DNA of 64,000 nt. Source: Warburgia ugandensis (lineage: Eukaryota > Streptophyta > Magnoliopsida > Canellales > Canellaceae). The position numbers and the translations under genes were made by a program. Position 1 is the first letter of the stretch, and each line of letters opens with the position of its first letter. The DNA lies in assembly GCA_035236585.1 (NCBI GenBank), contig CP141127.1:45212001-45276000 (forward strand). Direction: 5' to 3'. This document shows, piece after piece, positions 11,351-24,174 of the stretch. Below the pieces are notes generated by a model that was not told the origin of the DNA, searched no databases, and was given only the letters and a program-made list of their open reading frames with translations.

Positions 11351-13079
11351 AGAAATATATTGATGATGTTTATGAGACGAGCATGGTTTAAAATGGAATA
11401 CATCAAAAGTGGAGACAAGGCTATTCTCAAAATTAAGGGAGAAAAAAAGATAAAAATAAGAGAAAGAAAAATGGAAAGCTATTGAAAAGAAGAATGTTCA
11501 CTCTCATGTGTCAAAAGAATATTGTAATACTTCATTAGAAGACATTTACATATTAGTCAACACATTTTGTTTAAAAAACCATCTTATAAAATAATGACAA
11601 ACATAAGATAGTTTAAAAAACCATTCTATATTACCATATAATATGGGATAGTTTTCCAAAAACCATTCTATATAGCATGTAAAATTTCCTACATAGTTTC
11701 TATATTTTTAATTGGTTTCTATTTGTACCTTCTTCTTGTAGTCAAAATACATTCAATAGTCATTATCACCCAACAAAAAGAAGACATTCACTTCATTTCT
11801 GTAGGCTACAATCATTACGACGTATATTCACTTTCAACATTCCACATTGAACTTCTCGATACATCTCATTTAAATATAAAAAGCACATATGGACTTCAAT
11901 CAAAAGTAGAAAGGAAGGCATCTATATAAATGAACTACTATTTTATATTTCATTGATAAAAATGTTCACATTCAATAACATTAGTGATCTACAAATTGAA
12001 AGTCAAAAAATATTAAGTCCATTACTTTTTTATGTCCTCTAGAGCTAGTTTGGAGTAACTCTTGGTTCCCAAATCAACCTTGCAAGATAACACATATTAG
12101 ATTAGTTGAGACATTTCTTGGACTTATTCACAAAATGTAGAAAACTATGAGAATGAGGATCAATAAATTATCTTACCTTTCTAAACTATGTGATCGTAAG
12201 TCCTTTGTGAATGAGGATTCTCATATATCATAGAACACAATACCCATCAAAGAATCGAATTATTGTTAAGGCACTACACAACAAGAGAACAAAGAAGTTC
12301 CAAATTTCATGTCTAATTGTAACTTTAGGTTAAAATTATACTAAAGAATTAGTAAACCTTACAGTGAACCTTTCCCAAAAGAGTTGTACTAGGTGGTTTA
12401 CATCTTCTAACTTAGCCCATTTATACCAAGTACTACACATATATAAGTAGAAAGAATTAAATATCAATAACAAAAATAGTTATCAGTTGTCTAGCTACTA
12501 TAATGAACGAAATAATAAAGACTTACTTGTTGATCATTTCCAATAGTAGTCCTCAAATGTATGCTTCACAAAAAATAAAAAATAATGCATGCCCACCATG
12601 TATATCCAAAGCTAGTGCATCGAATGAGACCTTTATACACAATCATTCAAATGAAATTTACAAAACTTAACTTATATAGACATTCATGCTTATTAAATAA
12701 TATAATTTAGCAAGACATATGATAACTTACCCACTATTGTAGGGAACCCATAAGGCCTACCCCTTCTCACAACACAAGGACCCATGTATGATATATTCTA
12801 TTTGTTTATCCTGGGCAAACGCTCCTTTAGTGTGAAGATGATGGCTAGGTCAAGAAATCTATAAATGTCCTTAACCTTTAATCTTTGCAATTTATCACGG
12901 AAAGACCTAGAGAAACTTAATGTCAAATACTTATGTCCTATTAACTAGTAATGTCAATCTAATTCTCAATATAATAGTTGCACAACACATCCAATATAAA
13001 TAATGATGTGCATGTATTCCAGTTGAACCATATTACATATAACTAAGAGGTCTTCTTTCATAATTGGAACCTCAACTAT

Positions 13080-14578
13080 GTCGTTACCAAGTACACCGGC
13101 CTCTATCCTTATAGGGTGATTTCCTTATCTTCATTTATTAGTTTATACAGTCCCCTCTTTGGAGGTGTCCTAGTCATCACACTACCATTAAATTCCCCCT
13201 TTTAAAATAGTATAAATGCTTTCTGTGCAACCATCTTCAATGGCCTGTGGATGTCATCTTTCTTCCATGTTGGAGCCATATAACACACGTTTGGTCACTA
13301 CAAATAGGACAAGCATTGTATCTCTTCACTATGCATCCCATCAAATTATTGTGTGCAGAAAAGTTTCTTATTGTCCATAGTAGTACAGCCTTAAGCGTGA
13401 ACGCCTCCTTCTTATAAGCTTCAAAAGCTTCAACTCCTACTTACCACAATGTCCTAGGACCATCGATCAATGGAACTAAGTGCTCAACAATGTCATTCCC
13501 AGGTTGTTTTGGACTTAATATTAACATAGTTAACATCATGAACTTTCTCTTCACGCACAACAATGGAAAAAGGTTATAACAAACTGTTATAACATGCTAG
13601 CAAGTATACCTGCTACTCATAGAACCACAAGGATTAATCCCATCTATATATATCACAAGTCATAGGTTTCTTGGTTCTTATTTGAAATCAGGCCACATGA
13701 AATCTACAAGCTTCAATGTTAGGCTATCTATTGGATGGCATAAATAGTTATCACCCACTCTCTCCTCGACATGCCATACTAGTTTCTTCAATGTTGCTTT
13801 AATACGAAACATTCTTTAGAACCTTGGGGAAATGCTATAGGACCTTTGAAGGAATACGTTTCACTTATTGATCACTTGAATTCTTCTTTAACTTCCATCT
13901 TGAATGTCCACAAGTTGGACATGTAGTTTTTTCTTTGTGCTCCTTCTGGTATAACATGTAGTTATTTTGATAGGCATGCATCTTTTCATACTTCAACCCT
14001 AGTGCAACTGGGGTTTTCTTTGCTCCCATGTCAGCCTATGTTGTTTGTTCTCCTTTAGCAACATTTTATCAATCACTTTCAACAATTTCGTAAAACCATA
14101 ATCTAACAAACCAAACCTTGATTTCGTGTTATAAATTTCTATCCATGTAAACAACTTGGTATAATTTGTATACCCAACATACAATGGCTCATTATCTTCC
14201 TCCAATGTAGTTTAAAATTGTTCAGAGTTGCCCTCGAAGTCATTGTATACATCTCGAAATATCAATGTAATTGTACTATCTATAACACTTCCTAGAGTAG
14301 CTTCATGATTAGATACACATTCCACCCTTACCGAGGACCTATGGGGAATTTCCTCTCCATGCCGCATCTAGGGGTGGTAGCTTTCATCAACTCTATTGAA
14401 GCACAAATGTTCTCTCAACTCACCTATTATAACCTCTTTTAATTTTTTACATCTCAAGCATGGACATCATGTCCAATTACAATCACTGCCTACCTAGGTG
14501 CAAACTCTATGAACTTTTATATTTCCTCCTCATATTCTCTGATGATCTTTCTACAGTCATCCAATCATATTTGACCAT
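13080..14578 (-). pseudogene. CACTA transposase (TNP2-like), degenerate
   Basis: The reading starts at an ATG at 14578 (MVKYDWM..., then ERSSENM), which parallels the CACTA-2 start at 33113. A clear block at 14205-13999 begins MEEDNEPLYVGYTNYTKL, followed near 13900 by a CPTCGHSRWK zinc-finger-like motif and then by KLVWHVEERVGDNY and HPIDS phrases. Further on, near 13300-13500, read GPRTLW, AVLLWTIRNFSAH and NACPICSDQTC. The order of motifs is that of plant TNP2 transposases (Transposase_21 family). It is broken by several stops and frame changes, so it makes no protein. Normally this protein cuts and joins element ends after binding subterminal repeats. Confidence 0.8.
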
Positions 14579-14700
14579 TTTGTCCAAAATTTGAAGTTCA
14601 GATATGTACGAAGACTTTTTAAACATGAAAAGATTAAAAATATTGGGTTAGGCATTTAACCAAATACTTGGTGTGCACAGAAAATGTACATATAGTTGGT

Positions 14701-14702
<2 letters not shown>

Positions 14703-14775
<73 letters not shown>
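14703..14775. repeat. (AC)n microsatellite inside CACTA-1
   Basis: 73 bp of AC dinucleotides. The flanks align with CACTA-2 around 32930-33000, where there is only a short TA-rich run, so the expansion is private to this copy. Confidence 0.95.
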
Positions 14776-14776
<1 letters not shown>

Positions 14777-15114
14777 GAAAAACTCAAATTTTCAAATCTA
14801 ATATTGCATCAAGAAAGAATGATGCAAAAACATGACTAATCCATACACATGAATGATCCATACACATATTCATACACATGAATGACCCACACACAGGAAG
14901 GAAAAGCTTTAGAAAAGGAATTTTATACCCACAAATACCAAATAAATTAAACATATGACAAAAGCATGAAAGAATACGTACCAAACCAACATCAACCTAG
15001 AAATACAAGTTTGGGATAAAGTGTATGTAAATCAAACTGAATCTTCAAGTTTTTTGTTAAAGTAGCCAAGAGTGAAAAATTACAAGTTGAACATAACAAT
15101 GTGTTAAAAAGAAG

Positions 15115-15515
15115 ATTGAAAGGAAGGTTTTGAAAATTTGTCTCATAAAATATGACATTATAAGATGGTTTTTGAAAATTGTGTTATAATGTCACAAAGA
15201 ATATAAGACAATTTTTCAAAACTATCTTATGATGTATGTTTTATAAGACAGTTTCCAAAAAACTATCTTATACTGTCACATAGAATATAAGATGGTTTTT
15301 AGAAGCCATCTTATAATGAAAGTTTATAAGATGGTTTCTAAAATCCGTCTTATAATATCATAAAGAATATAAAATGGTTTTCAAGAACCATCTTATAAAT
15401 TTATTTTATAAGATGGTTTTATTAAAACAATCTTAAAATGTAACATTGTATAAAATATTCTCAAAAACTGTCTTTTATAAGATGGTTGCGTTTAAACCAT
15501 CTTTTTTTTTTTTTG
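15115..15515. repeat. CACTA-1 subterminal palindromic repeats
   Basis: A core of the type TATAAGATGGTTTT occurs about ten times in both orientations, often as back-to-back palindromes (for example around 15370-15440). CACTA subterminal repeats are normally the transposase binding sites. The same core recurs at 32320-32640. Confidence 0.8.
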
Positions 15516-15545
15516 TGGTCATATAAAACCTCAATTTTAGTAGTG
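15515..15545 (-). repeat. CACTA-1 terminal inverted repeat (5' end)
   Basis: The minus strand reads CACTACTAAAATTGAGG from 15545, then TTTTATATGACCAC. It matches the CACTA-2 terminus at 32298-32325. The three bases outside are TAT; a 3-bp target duplication could not be checked because the other end is not found. Confidence 0.75.
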
Positions 15546-15710
15546 TATGCATGTTTTGAAATCTATATGTATCATAGCAGGAGAACCTGTACACTAGGGG
15601 TTTAAAGGGTTTCTACATACAAAAGAACTTGCAAAAGTGTTTAAGGTTTTTAGGATTTTTTTCTTTTATTTATTTTTTTTCTTTTGTATTTTTTTCTGGA
15701 GGACTATCAA
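15546..15710 (+). other. Probable 3' end of an Athila-like interior
   Basis: Noncoding AT-rich sequence between the CACTA-1 terminus and a polypurine tract. By position it is the last part of the interior of the element whose 3' LTR starts at 15731. Confidence 0.4.
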
Positions 15711-15728
15711 AAGGTAAATTTGGGGGTA
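15711..15728 (+). other. Polypurine tract
   Basis: AAGGTAAATTTGGGGGTA stands just before the LTR start TGATAGACAC at 15731. It is the plus-strand primer site of a Ty3/gypsy element. Confidence 0.6.
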
Positions 15729-16764
15729 TTTGATAGACACATAATTATTACAATTAATACGCCTAGAAATGACATTTTTAACCTTGAAATCACTTAATTT
15801 AACATTAGTTAGGGTTTATTTTATATTTTGTAGGATTAGGATAGAATTGAGCAATTCATGCAATTTTTTGTAATTTGAGAATCTAAAAAAAGCTACTCCA
15901 TCATCCAAGAAATTTTGCTGATCTAAATTTCAAAGATTACAAGGGTGTGATAAAATTTAAAGAGAATAAGTAGTCAAATCAAGTTGGTCAACATTTTGGA
16001 TCATTAATCAAGCTTAGATTGAAACAGATGGCTCAAATCAATCCAAGATGAACTTTGAATGATTGAGATCAATTCTAGTAGTGGCTTAAGTTCCAACATT
16101 GTTTAAGTACAAAGGGTGTTTGTATCATCTTCATCACATTCCAAGCTACACAAAGAAGTCAACACATTTTGCACCCTATGCACTTAATTTGAAAAGACCA
16201 TGCACCTGAGTCCCACACTCTCTCATTCTCATATACATAGAGGGCCCACCACTTAAGGATAGCATACAATGATGGTTTGATAGAAAGTGTGTTTTGATTG
16301 GAGTGCATAACGTGTTGCACTAGAAAGGAGATATATGGGGAAAGGGAGTGTAAAGAGGAGTTTTAGAAGTTTCCTAAAGTAAGACATGTTCTGCAGGATG
16401 CGTTTTATAAGAAGGTGGAAAGGAGGCTGCTTGGGGAGTTTCCAAAAGAGAAGGTGGGCTGCAATGCACATTGAAGTCTTAGGTTGGTGATGGTTTCCTA
16501 AAGAGATGTGGCTGGTTTCTATTTTAGGAAGGATGCATGCATGTATTTTTCAGAGGAGAGGATAGTTTTTAAAAGAGAAGTAGGTTTCCTAACAAAGTGG
16601 AGCACAATTTTCTTAAATTGGAAACCAAATTTTGGAAGACAATTGCTATAGGAGCAAGCTATTTTGGTGAAGTGTTCTTAAGTGTTTAGGTTGGGCTGCA
16701 TAATAGAAGGTAATAAGGTTGGTTTTTTAACTAGGGGAACTTCCACAAGTTTAGGAAGTGTCTC

Positions 16765-16776
16765 TATTATAAATGC
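16765..16776 (+). promoter_or_regulatory. Putative LTR TATA box
   Basis: TATTATAAATGC, about 1.0 kb into LTR H, in the position expected for the U3 promoter. Confidence 0.4.
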
Positions 16777-17264
16777 AGGATATAGACATTGAAGGTGTGC
16801 CCCTTCTCCTTGGCTAGATTCTTTACACACACTCTCTTAGGGATTGGTTGCTACATGTTGGAAAGGTTGCTGGTCTTTTTTTGTTCATGAGGGTCAGCAG
16901 CAAGTTGGAGGAGAGTGTCTGTTGATTTTGTTGGCAACAAGTACTAGTGTGACATCTTGAGTAGGATATTTTTTAGGTAATTAGGATAGAGAGTAGGTAC
17001 TGGAAGACTTCTTTTGGTTGCTTCTCTTTCAAGGTAGCAACACCACTTTTTGTGGGGAAAATACTTAGGAGGGAAGACATCTTTAGGGAGGTGAAAAACG
17101 TTCATGCTTGTTTCCCTTGGGAGTAGCAAGATGAACTTATCTTAGAAGGCAGGGAATCAAGGAAGTGAGCTACTACTAGTTTAACCTTTTCAAGTAGTTT
17201 TGTCTGGTTCTTGGAGTTCTTTTTGTTTTTGTTTTTATTTTGAGAGTGGCTATTTGGGACGTCT

Positions 17265-17340
17265 CTCTCTCTCTCTATCACTCTTGGATGTAATCTTCTT
17301 GGCTCTCTCTCTCTATCGCTCTTGGATGTAATCTTCTTGG
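17265..17340. repeat. 38-bp tandem duplication
   Basis: Two 38-bp units (17265-17302 and 17303-17340), each a short CT run followed by 'cttggatgtaatcttcttgg', differing at one base. Typical replication slippage. Confidence 0.9.
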
Positions 17341-18465
17341 CTGGATGCTATTGTTTTCTTGGCTATTCTCTTTTATGGTGGGTGACACACCATGGATGGA
17401 TGATATCTCAAGTATTTATTGGATTAGATCACATCTGAGGTTACTTTAATGCATGACACATCGAGGAGATCTTAGGCAATCAATTTGACTTGAGGAAGTC
17501 TTGTCTTTCTTTTCTTCATCATGTATAGTAATTATGTAAAGTTCAATTTCAATAATGTTCTCAATCTTTTAGCTTAGTTTCAATAACTAGATTTCATGTT
17601 TTGTTCTACTTGTTTAGATTAGCATGTGATTCCATGTTTTAGTTTAGTTTACATGTTTGTTTTAGCATAGTTTAGGATTAGTGTTTATGCTAAGTTTAGC
17701 TGATGATTAAGCTAAGATTGAAACCAGCTTAGTAGTTTTCCACTCATGGTAAACATGGTTAGAAATTAGTGATAGTTTTAGGATATTTTGCTCATTAGAT
17801 TTGGGTGTGTTTTTCAGCTTAAGTATGAGTAGCTAGATCATCCATCTAGGGTGAGGGTGAGTAATATTATTCATGTTTAAGTGATTGTTAGATTTAGGAA
17901 TTTTAACTATCAATTTCAATGGTATGGCATACAATTGAATATATATATATATATCTGTAGTACTCTTTTTGTGGAAATTATGATGTATTTTAAATAGTTT
18001 AAAGACTTATTTATGTTTGAATGATAATTAGTATAATTCTTAGATAGTTTGTCATAAAAAATACAAGCTATGCTTTGGATTCTTAATAATTAAACTAGGC
18101 AAATCCTTAGAATTGAGAAAATATGAGAATTTAAACTTTTAATCCACATATCTTCAGTGTTGATATTCCACTGTTGTTATAGTAACATGTGATAATCAAA
18201 TCAATGATGCTTATATATTAATGTTCATAATTAATAATGTGGTTGATTATGAAACCCTTCATTTTATAATTTGGTGAGTTTATTCCTTTTTAGTATAATT
18301 AATAGTTAATTAGATATTCTTAATTGTTTCTCATTTCCTGGATAGGTTATGATAGTTTAATTTGGGATCCAATTAAAATTCTGAATTTTACATTAAGTTT
18401 TTGCAGGATCAACCCATACTTGCACATCTGTATTTCAATAGGCCAATGTGATTGCTATAATTTTA

Positions 18466-19864
18466 GAATAAGAAGACATTTATTGTAGATTTTTATGAGA
18501 GCTTGAACAATATTAGGAAAGTATTTGCTAAAAGGGGAGATGGGACAAGATACCAAGATTCCTAGGTGGTCATAGCATACAAACTAGTTGGAGTCGTAAC
18601 TAGAATACAAGTTGTCTTAACTATGGATTTTTTAGGGAATAAGTTTTCTCAATCTATTTACACATGATATATTAGGGGAAGAAGGTCAATGGAATAAGGA
18701 ACTAAAAACAATGCCCCATTTAAAAGTGTTTCTCAAGTTAGGATTTTTTTAGTTTTCTCTCTTCCTCTCTTCTAGTTTTAGAGTTGAAACTTAGCCTCAT
18801 GTACATGAAAAGACGAAAATCAGCCAAGGTGCCAATCTCAACTAGTAGTGGATCAAATAGAGGGTTTAAAATTTCAATCCTTTACAAGGTATGTTCTTTT
18901 GATATTGATTCTAGTTTTAAATACTAATTCAAATGGTATAAGTATGATCAAATTGAGTTTTATAAAGTTCTTCATTCAAATCAAGAATAGTTATCAACCT
19001 TTTGCATGTTTTCCAACACTATGAACCTAATCTCTTGATATGAAAGTCCTAATGCATTTTCTTTAGGTGGAAACTCTAAATTTACCAATAAACATCTCAA
19101 AACAAAAAAATGCATAACCAATGACCATAAGAGCCATGTTGTGTTAGGAACTTCCATGTTTTGAGTACCCACAATATGTCAATCATCAATTAGTGGATCC
19201 ATATCATGTTGATGGGATATCCATTTGGCATGACCCCAAAACCATGTGATTAGATGTTAATGTCAATAAATCTAAAGGTACGGATCCACACATATCTCAA
19301 TGCAACCTGAAAGTTTTGTTTCGCCCTAAATTGTGATAATGATAATCTTTGTAGTTGGTCTCACAATAAAACATTGATATCAACATGATAGTAGCATATG
19401 GTGGGGCCTGGAACAAAATATCTAAACTACCACTATTTCTTAGAAGAGTATGGCAATACCTTTAATTGATCAAACTTGTCCATTTGATTTTTTGAACTTT
19501 GAATGACTACTACAAAATAAAAAGTGAGAATTGGATGAGCTTGGGATAAAAGAATGTGCTTTTGATCATAGCACATGGGGAATAACAAATAAGAAGCTAA
19601 CTTTTGAGATGCTAAAAACCATACAATCACCTCAATGTTGGGTTATAAGATGTAAACTGGGAACCCCTATCTCCAACCGATGGAAGAGGTTAAGGATTGA
19701 GTGGCAGTAGCCCAAAAGCAAGAGAGGGCATAGCTCGAGTAGAGCTAATAGTTCCTAAATTGCCTCATTGAAAATCCTAGCTGGGTGTTCATAAGCAAAC
19801 AAAGAAGTTGCTACCACATTTTTTGTAGATGGTAAGTTCTTTTGAGAATCCCTGAATTGGATAA
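18466..19864. other. Unassigned, with possible coding remnant on plus strand
   Basis: No primer binding site follows LTR H, so this is probably not its interior. On the plus strand, a start near 18807 gives MKRRKSAKVPISTSSG. Further readable stretches occur near 19010-19160 (FSLGGNSKFTNKHL) and 19540-19700 (FDHSTWGITNKKLTFEM), separated by stops. I recognise no family. The minus-strand ORFs at 18981-19172 and 19433-19630 also show no domain. It could be a decayed retroelement gag or a gene fragment. Confidence 0.3.
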
Positions 19865-20367
19865 CTCATGTAGAATTTATGCATTTGGATGAACCTAACC
19901 ACTTGTTTGTTATCTTTGAGAAAATTTAAAAATTCAATGGCTCTAATTTTCAACTTCTATGACATAGGCTATAAGCATCCAATGGTCTTGAAATTTAATG
20001 CATCCTATGCTAGGCATTCTAAATAAGATGAATGGTTTGGATATTTCAAACGAAGTTACCCTCTATGTAAAAGTAGGGCATCGACATTCGATGGTCATGA
20101 AATTTGGTATTCATGCTATCCAACGCATTTTGAGCATGAGAAGAAGTTGATGTCCTACTTTTTATGCATAGTGAAACTTTGTTTTGTAGGTCGAATCCAT
20201 TCATCATGTTTACATATCTTAGATAGGTTAGATATGATTTTTAATGTTCAATGGATGCTTTTAGCTTATGTTTCAATGAGTAGAAAATAATGGACATCTA
20301 TTTTTCATTAATTTTTCTAAAAGGCCCAATACAAGTAACTACAATCATTCAAATTGACACGGAAAAA
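19865..20367. mobile_element. Foldback / MITE-like hairpin, about 0.5 kb
   Basis: Long imperfect inverted repeat. The left arm has CATAGGCTATAAGCATCCAA (about 19969-19988) and the right arm holds the reverse complement of a close match (about 20255-20275). Inner arms pair AAAGTAGGGCATCGAC (about 20069) with GTTGATGTCCTACTTT (about 20146). Pairing can be followed outward to about 19880 and 20360. The loop is about 60 bp near 20085-20145. It encodes nothing. The superfamily cannot be told because no clean target duplication is visible. Confidence 0.65.
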
Positions 20368-21680
20368 TGACATATATAGAAACATTACATATATACCTTT
20401 CTATTTAGAAAGTTTTAGCCCCAAAAATCACTTAATTATCACTAATTAGGGTTAATTATACTATTTTGCATGTCTAGGCTACAAATGAAAAATGCACAAA
20501 AATTTCAATTTTACCCCTAAAAGAGCAATTTCACCTTCCAAGATAAATATGGGTCACAAGTACCAAAAATAAAGTCCTAGAGGTTTAGGATAATCATTGG
20601 TTATCACTATCGAAGTTAGAAACCTTGTGCATGACTCCTACTCAAATGAGTGTGGCAAATTCTCCATGCATGAATGCTTGCATACATTTCACCACCATAG
20701 GAAAATTATGGAAGAAATTCAATTCACATACAATGAGGTTATATTAAATAAAAGCATCTCACAAATAAAAGAAGAATGGGACCCATATAAAGAATTTTTG
20801 CTTATTTTCTCTCTCCTACTCAACCAAAAAAAGAAAACTATCCAATAATAGGATGTCTTATCCATGCAAGGGTGGTGAGATCTACTTGGTACCACATGAA
20901 ATACATGAAGAAACCTCTAAGAAATCAAGGTCATTCATTATAGGGCAATCCAATCCAATAGTAGAGAGAAATTGAAGCTTAAGGAAGATCTACATGTCAT
21001 AATAGATTCCATCCATTCAAGTAAGGGTAAGCACGATCTAAGGGCTAGGAATGAAGCATTGAAAAGATCAAAACCTAAGCCACCTTTTTCTATGTTGAAA
21101 ATTCAATCCTGAACCCTAAGAAAATAAATATCTCAACCACCCATCTTCATCCAATGGTCCATACATCTTGGGGTTTCTAAAACACAAAACACATACATCC
21201 ATGTGTATTGCACTCCTTTAGGAGTTTTAAATTTTGAACCCCACTAGATTACCTCACCTACTTTCTATTTCTGTCCCTTTCCTTCCCATCTATTTTCCTT
21301 TTCATTTATTCCTTACCTTCCCATTAGGCTATTTTCTTTTCTTTTCTTGTTATCACCTTCCATTTTCCACCCCACTGTGCCACATGAAAAAGATGTGTTC
21401 CCCTCCCCCCCCACCCCATCCACTTACTAAATCCCACCACAACTCCCTACCTTCCCTCATAAGCTACCTCTTTCCCTTTCCTTTTTGTATTCTTTCCTTC
21501 CCTACTTATTCCCTTTCCTTATATTTTTTCTGTTTATTTTTATTTTTCTTTTCATCTTTTTCTTTTCATTCATATATACATATGAAAATCATGCCTCCTC
21601 CCCAATCCAGCCCTCTATTACATTTTAATAAGTGGCTTAATCTCAACCATTCACTCCTCTTGACTTCCACATTAAAAATC

Positions 21681-21688
21681 TATAAATA
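21681..21688 (+). promoter_or_regulatory. LTR TATA box
   Basis: TATAAATA at the end of a pyrimidine-rich stretch in the LTR of element G; a good core-promoter match. Confidence 0.5.
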
Positions 21689-23699
21689 GAGATGTTATGA
21701 ATGAGTTTAGGATTCTTCTACATTCCCTACAACTTAAGGCCAAATCTAGGAGAAACAAAGGGAGAAAAATCTTCCTCACCCAAGCTCTCTTCAAGCTTCC
21801 ATGTTCAAATCCTCTGGAGATAAAGGTAGGGTCTCAACCATTCCAAATCCTTTTCTTGCTAATTTTCTTTTTATTTTCTCTTCCATCTTTTATCTTTTTC
21901 ATTCACCTTCTTTTAGCATGCATTCACTTAAATCTGTCTTACTTAGACAGCTCATGCATCATCCTTCACATTCCCTTAGTTATATGCATTGTATTGTCTT
22001 AGGTTTGCTTTAATTTTTTCATGTTAAATCCTCTTCTTTCCTCGCTTTGTAGTTCATGTATTGCAAGGTAGTTTTCTTCATTATAGAGTACCATAAATGT
22101 ATATCATGTTCCCCTTCCATTCAACTTAGGACTACATGCATTAAGACTTTAGGTTTCAAACATAATCAATCCAAATTGGATGAATGCATCTTTTCATAGT
22201 TGCAGGCATTGTAGATTTTCTAGCGTCATGGTAGTTCTAGGAGTAAATCATGTTTCCTTAGTTAGGTTTCACTTAATAGATCAAGAGTGTAGTATAGCTT
22301 TCCATTTAGTTTCTCTTATTTCCATATTTTTAAGACTTTCTTGTTTTAGAAGTCGGATAGTTTCTAATTTTAGATCTTAGATTTCTTGCTTTTTGGTTTT
22401 AGAATCTTTCCATTTTTCTTTCCATACGTCGTAGGATTGCTTTACAATTACTTAAAGTTCATTTTAGAAACTAATTGCATGGTAGATTCTTAGATTTAGA
22501 ACTTTCCTAGTTTAGAAACATGCACTTTCCTAATTTAGAAACTCATGTTTGACTTAGTTTGACTTTCGATTTCCCTTTCCATACATGCTAGAATTAGTTT
22601 AGAAACATCGTGCATGTTAGTTTATTAGAAATAGAGTTTATTCCTAATTTAGAAATTCATTTGCATCATTTTAGTTCATGAATTTAGATCATAAGCACTT
22701 CACTTTCTTAAATTAGATTCACGGGCATGCACATACTTTAATTTACATAGGTAGGTTGCATCGCTCACTTTCCTTCACTCATAAATCTTCTTACATATTT
22801 CTAAGTCCATCCACTTTCTATTTTCATGTTCCACACACCAAGTTTTTAATTTTAGAAAGTTAGTTCATGCATCATTCCTCTTTCTCTTCTTTCTAATTTC
22901 TTTTTATGAAGTTATAATAAAGAACAGGAAAGGATTCTTATGTCTTTTTATGATGTTAAGGAAAATTTGTAATTCCTTAGATAAGGTTGAGGAAATATCC
23001 AAATCCATCCATAAAGCTACCTAGATTCCTAGCTAAAAGCTTCATGTTGAAGGGTAGGATCACACAATATACCTATTCCATATTTCATCTTCTAAGGCTA
23101 GAACTGATGGGTCTTAAAATAAGGGCCACTATCTCTGCTTCTTTTTCTTTTTCTTCTATTTCATGTTTAAAGCAAGAAACTGCTTTTGTGGCTGTCATAT
23201 TTTTAAGATAAATGACCTTTAATTCCCTCTTTATCTAAACTCCTTAAAGTTGCCCACTTTTTAGAGTTTCTAACTGTGAAAACCCCCATTTTTTTTGGAA
23301 TTAATTGTAATTTTTATGAAAATCGAGGTGGAATATTATATTTAATATAATATTATTTTTTGAGAAAAAGAATCAAGTCTTGAAACATAGATATTTGGAA
23401 TCATTCATGGGAAACCAATCAAAATGACTATAAGTACGTTGAAATATGAGCTTGGGTGAAAAATTCCTATTTTTCTTTATTTTGTGAATTTATATTTATC
23501 CATTGGGGTAAAATGGTCATTTCACTTTTGTGTGGGGTCCACAAAAGTTAGGTGAGCTGGGGGACAACTAGCACAAGGAATATCAATGATGAAAGAATAA
23601 ACATGATGAGGTATATCTTTTAAATTTTATAAGAAAATTGAAAAAGCATTTAAAATGAAAATAATTAAAATTTTAATTAAAATAATTCACAAATAACCC

Positions 23700-23708
23700 T
23701 ATAAATAG
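23700..23708 (+). promoter_or_regulatory. LTR TATA box
   Basis: TATAAATAG about 425 bp into the nested solo LTR. Confidence 0.5.
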
Positions 23709-24174
23709 CCGTCCTACAAACTGCAAGAAATTGTACAGATCCCCAAGACTCTCTCCCTCTTTCCCTCTCTCTTTTCGTCTCTTTTTCTTTTTTTTCTTCC
23801 TTTTTCCTTTCTTTTCTCTCTCCTCTCTTTCTAGCCAGAGCGGCAGTCCCCACACATGCCTGGCACAGGAACTAGCTTGTCCTAGGCTGGCACATCCTTG
23901 GATCCACCTTCTAGCCCGACTCAGCCGACGAATTGCTGGCTAGGTTTTTTCCCCAACCTGGCAAAAATCTTCACCGATCTTCCTCCTCCGACAAAATCAC
24001 TGGCTCAGGGACCCATATTCTAGTTCCCCTCGTTCCCCTCTCCCATTTTCTTTCTTGGCACTTGCAACCATCCTGGCGACATAAAAATCACAGAAACCCT
24101 AGCCGTCCGACTAGGGCTTCAAAATTCGAGAAGAAACCCTCTCTCCAGCTCATCTCTCTGCTCCAAATCAGATC

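Larger units (their letters stand above)
11351..15545 (-). mobile_element. CACTA (En/Spm) DNA transposon 1, degenerate
   Basis: The plus-strand end at 15545 (...TTTTAGTAGTG) reads CACTACTAAAATTGAGG on the minus strand, a CACTA terminus matching CACTAATAATTTTGG of the second copy at 32298. Just inside are palindromic subterminal repeats (15115-15515), and weaker ones of the same kind recur at about 11560-11690 near the other end. A TNP2-type transposase remnant lies between on the minus strand. The 3' terminus is not identified; the left limit is set by the flank of the solo LTR. The region 11690-13080 should hold the rest of the transposon, but I recognise no domain there. Confidence 0.75.
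15731..18465 (+). mobile_element. Athila-like 3' LTR (H)
   Basis: It starts TGATAGACAC directly after a polypurine tract, so it is a 3' LTR. The first 110 bp align with the start of the LTR of element G (20368 onward): both have 'aaatcacttaatt' followed by 'ttagggtt'. The end near 18405-18465 has 'ggatcaacccatacttgcac', a diverged form of the usual closing block. A TATA-like box is at 16765-16776. The ORFs at 16253-16471 and 16944-17129 are short and unrecognised. Confidence 0.6.

Noticed and set aside
12268..12290. CACTACACAACAAGAG as a second CACTA terminus
   Set aside because: It does not match the proven terminus of CACTA-1, and subterminal repeats of that element lie further left.
21234..21689. 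151-codon ORF rich in Pro, Ser, Phe and Leu
   Set aside because: It lies in the pyrimidine-rich part of an LTR ending in its TATA box; composition bias explains the open frame and no domain is seen.
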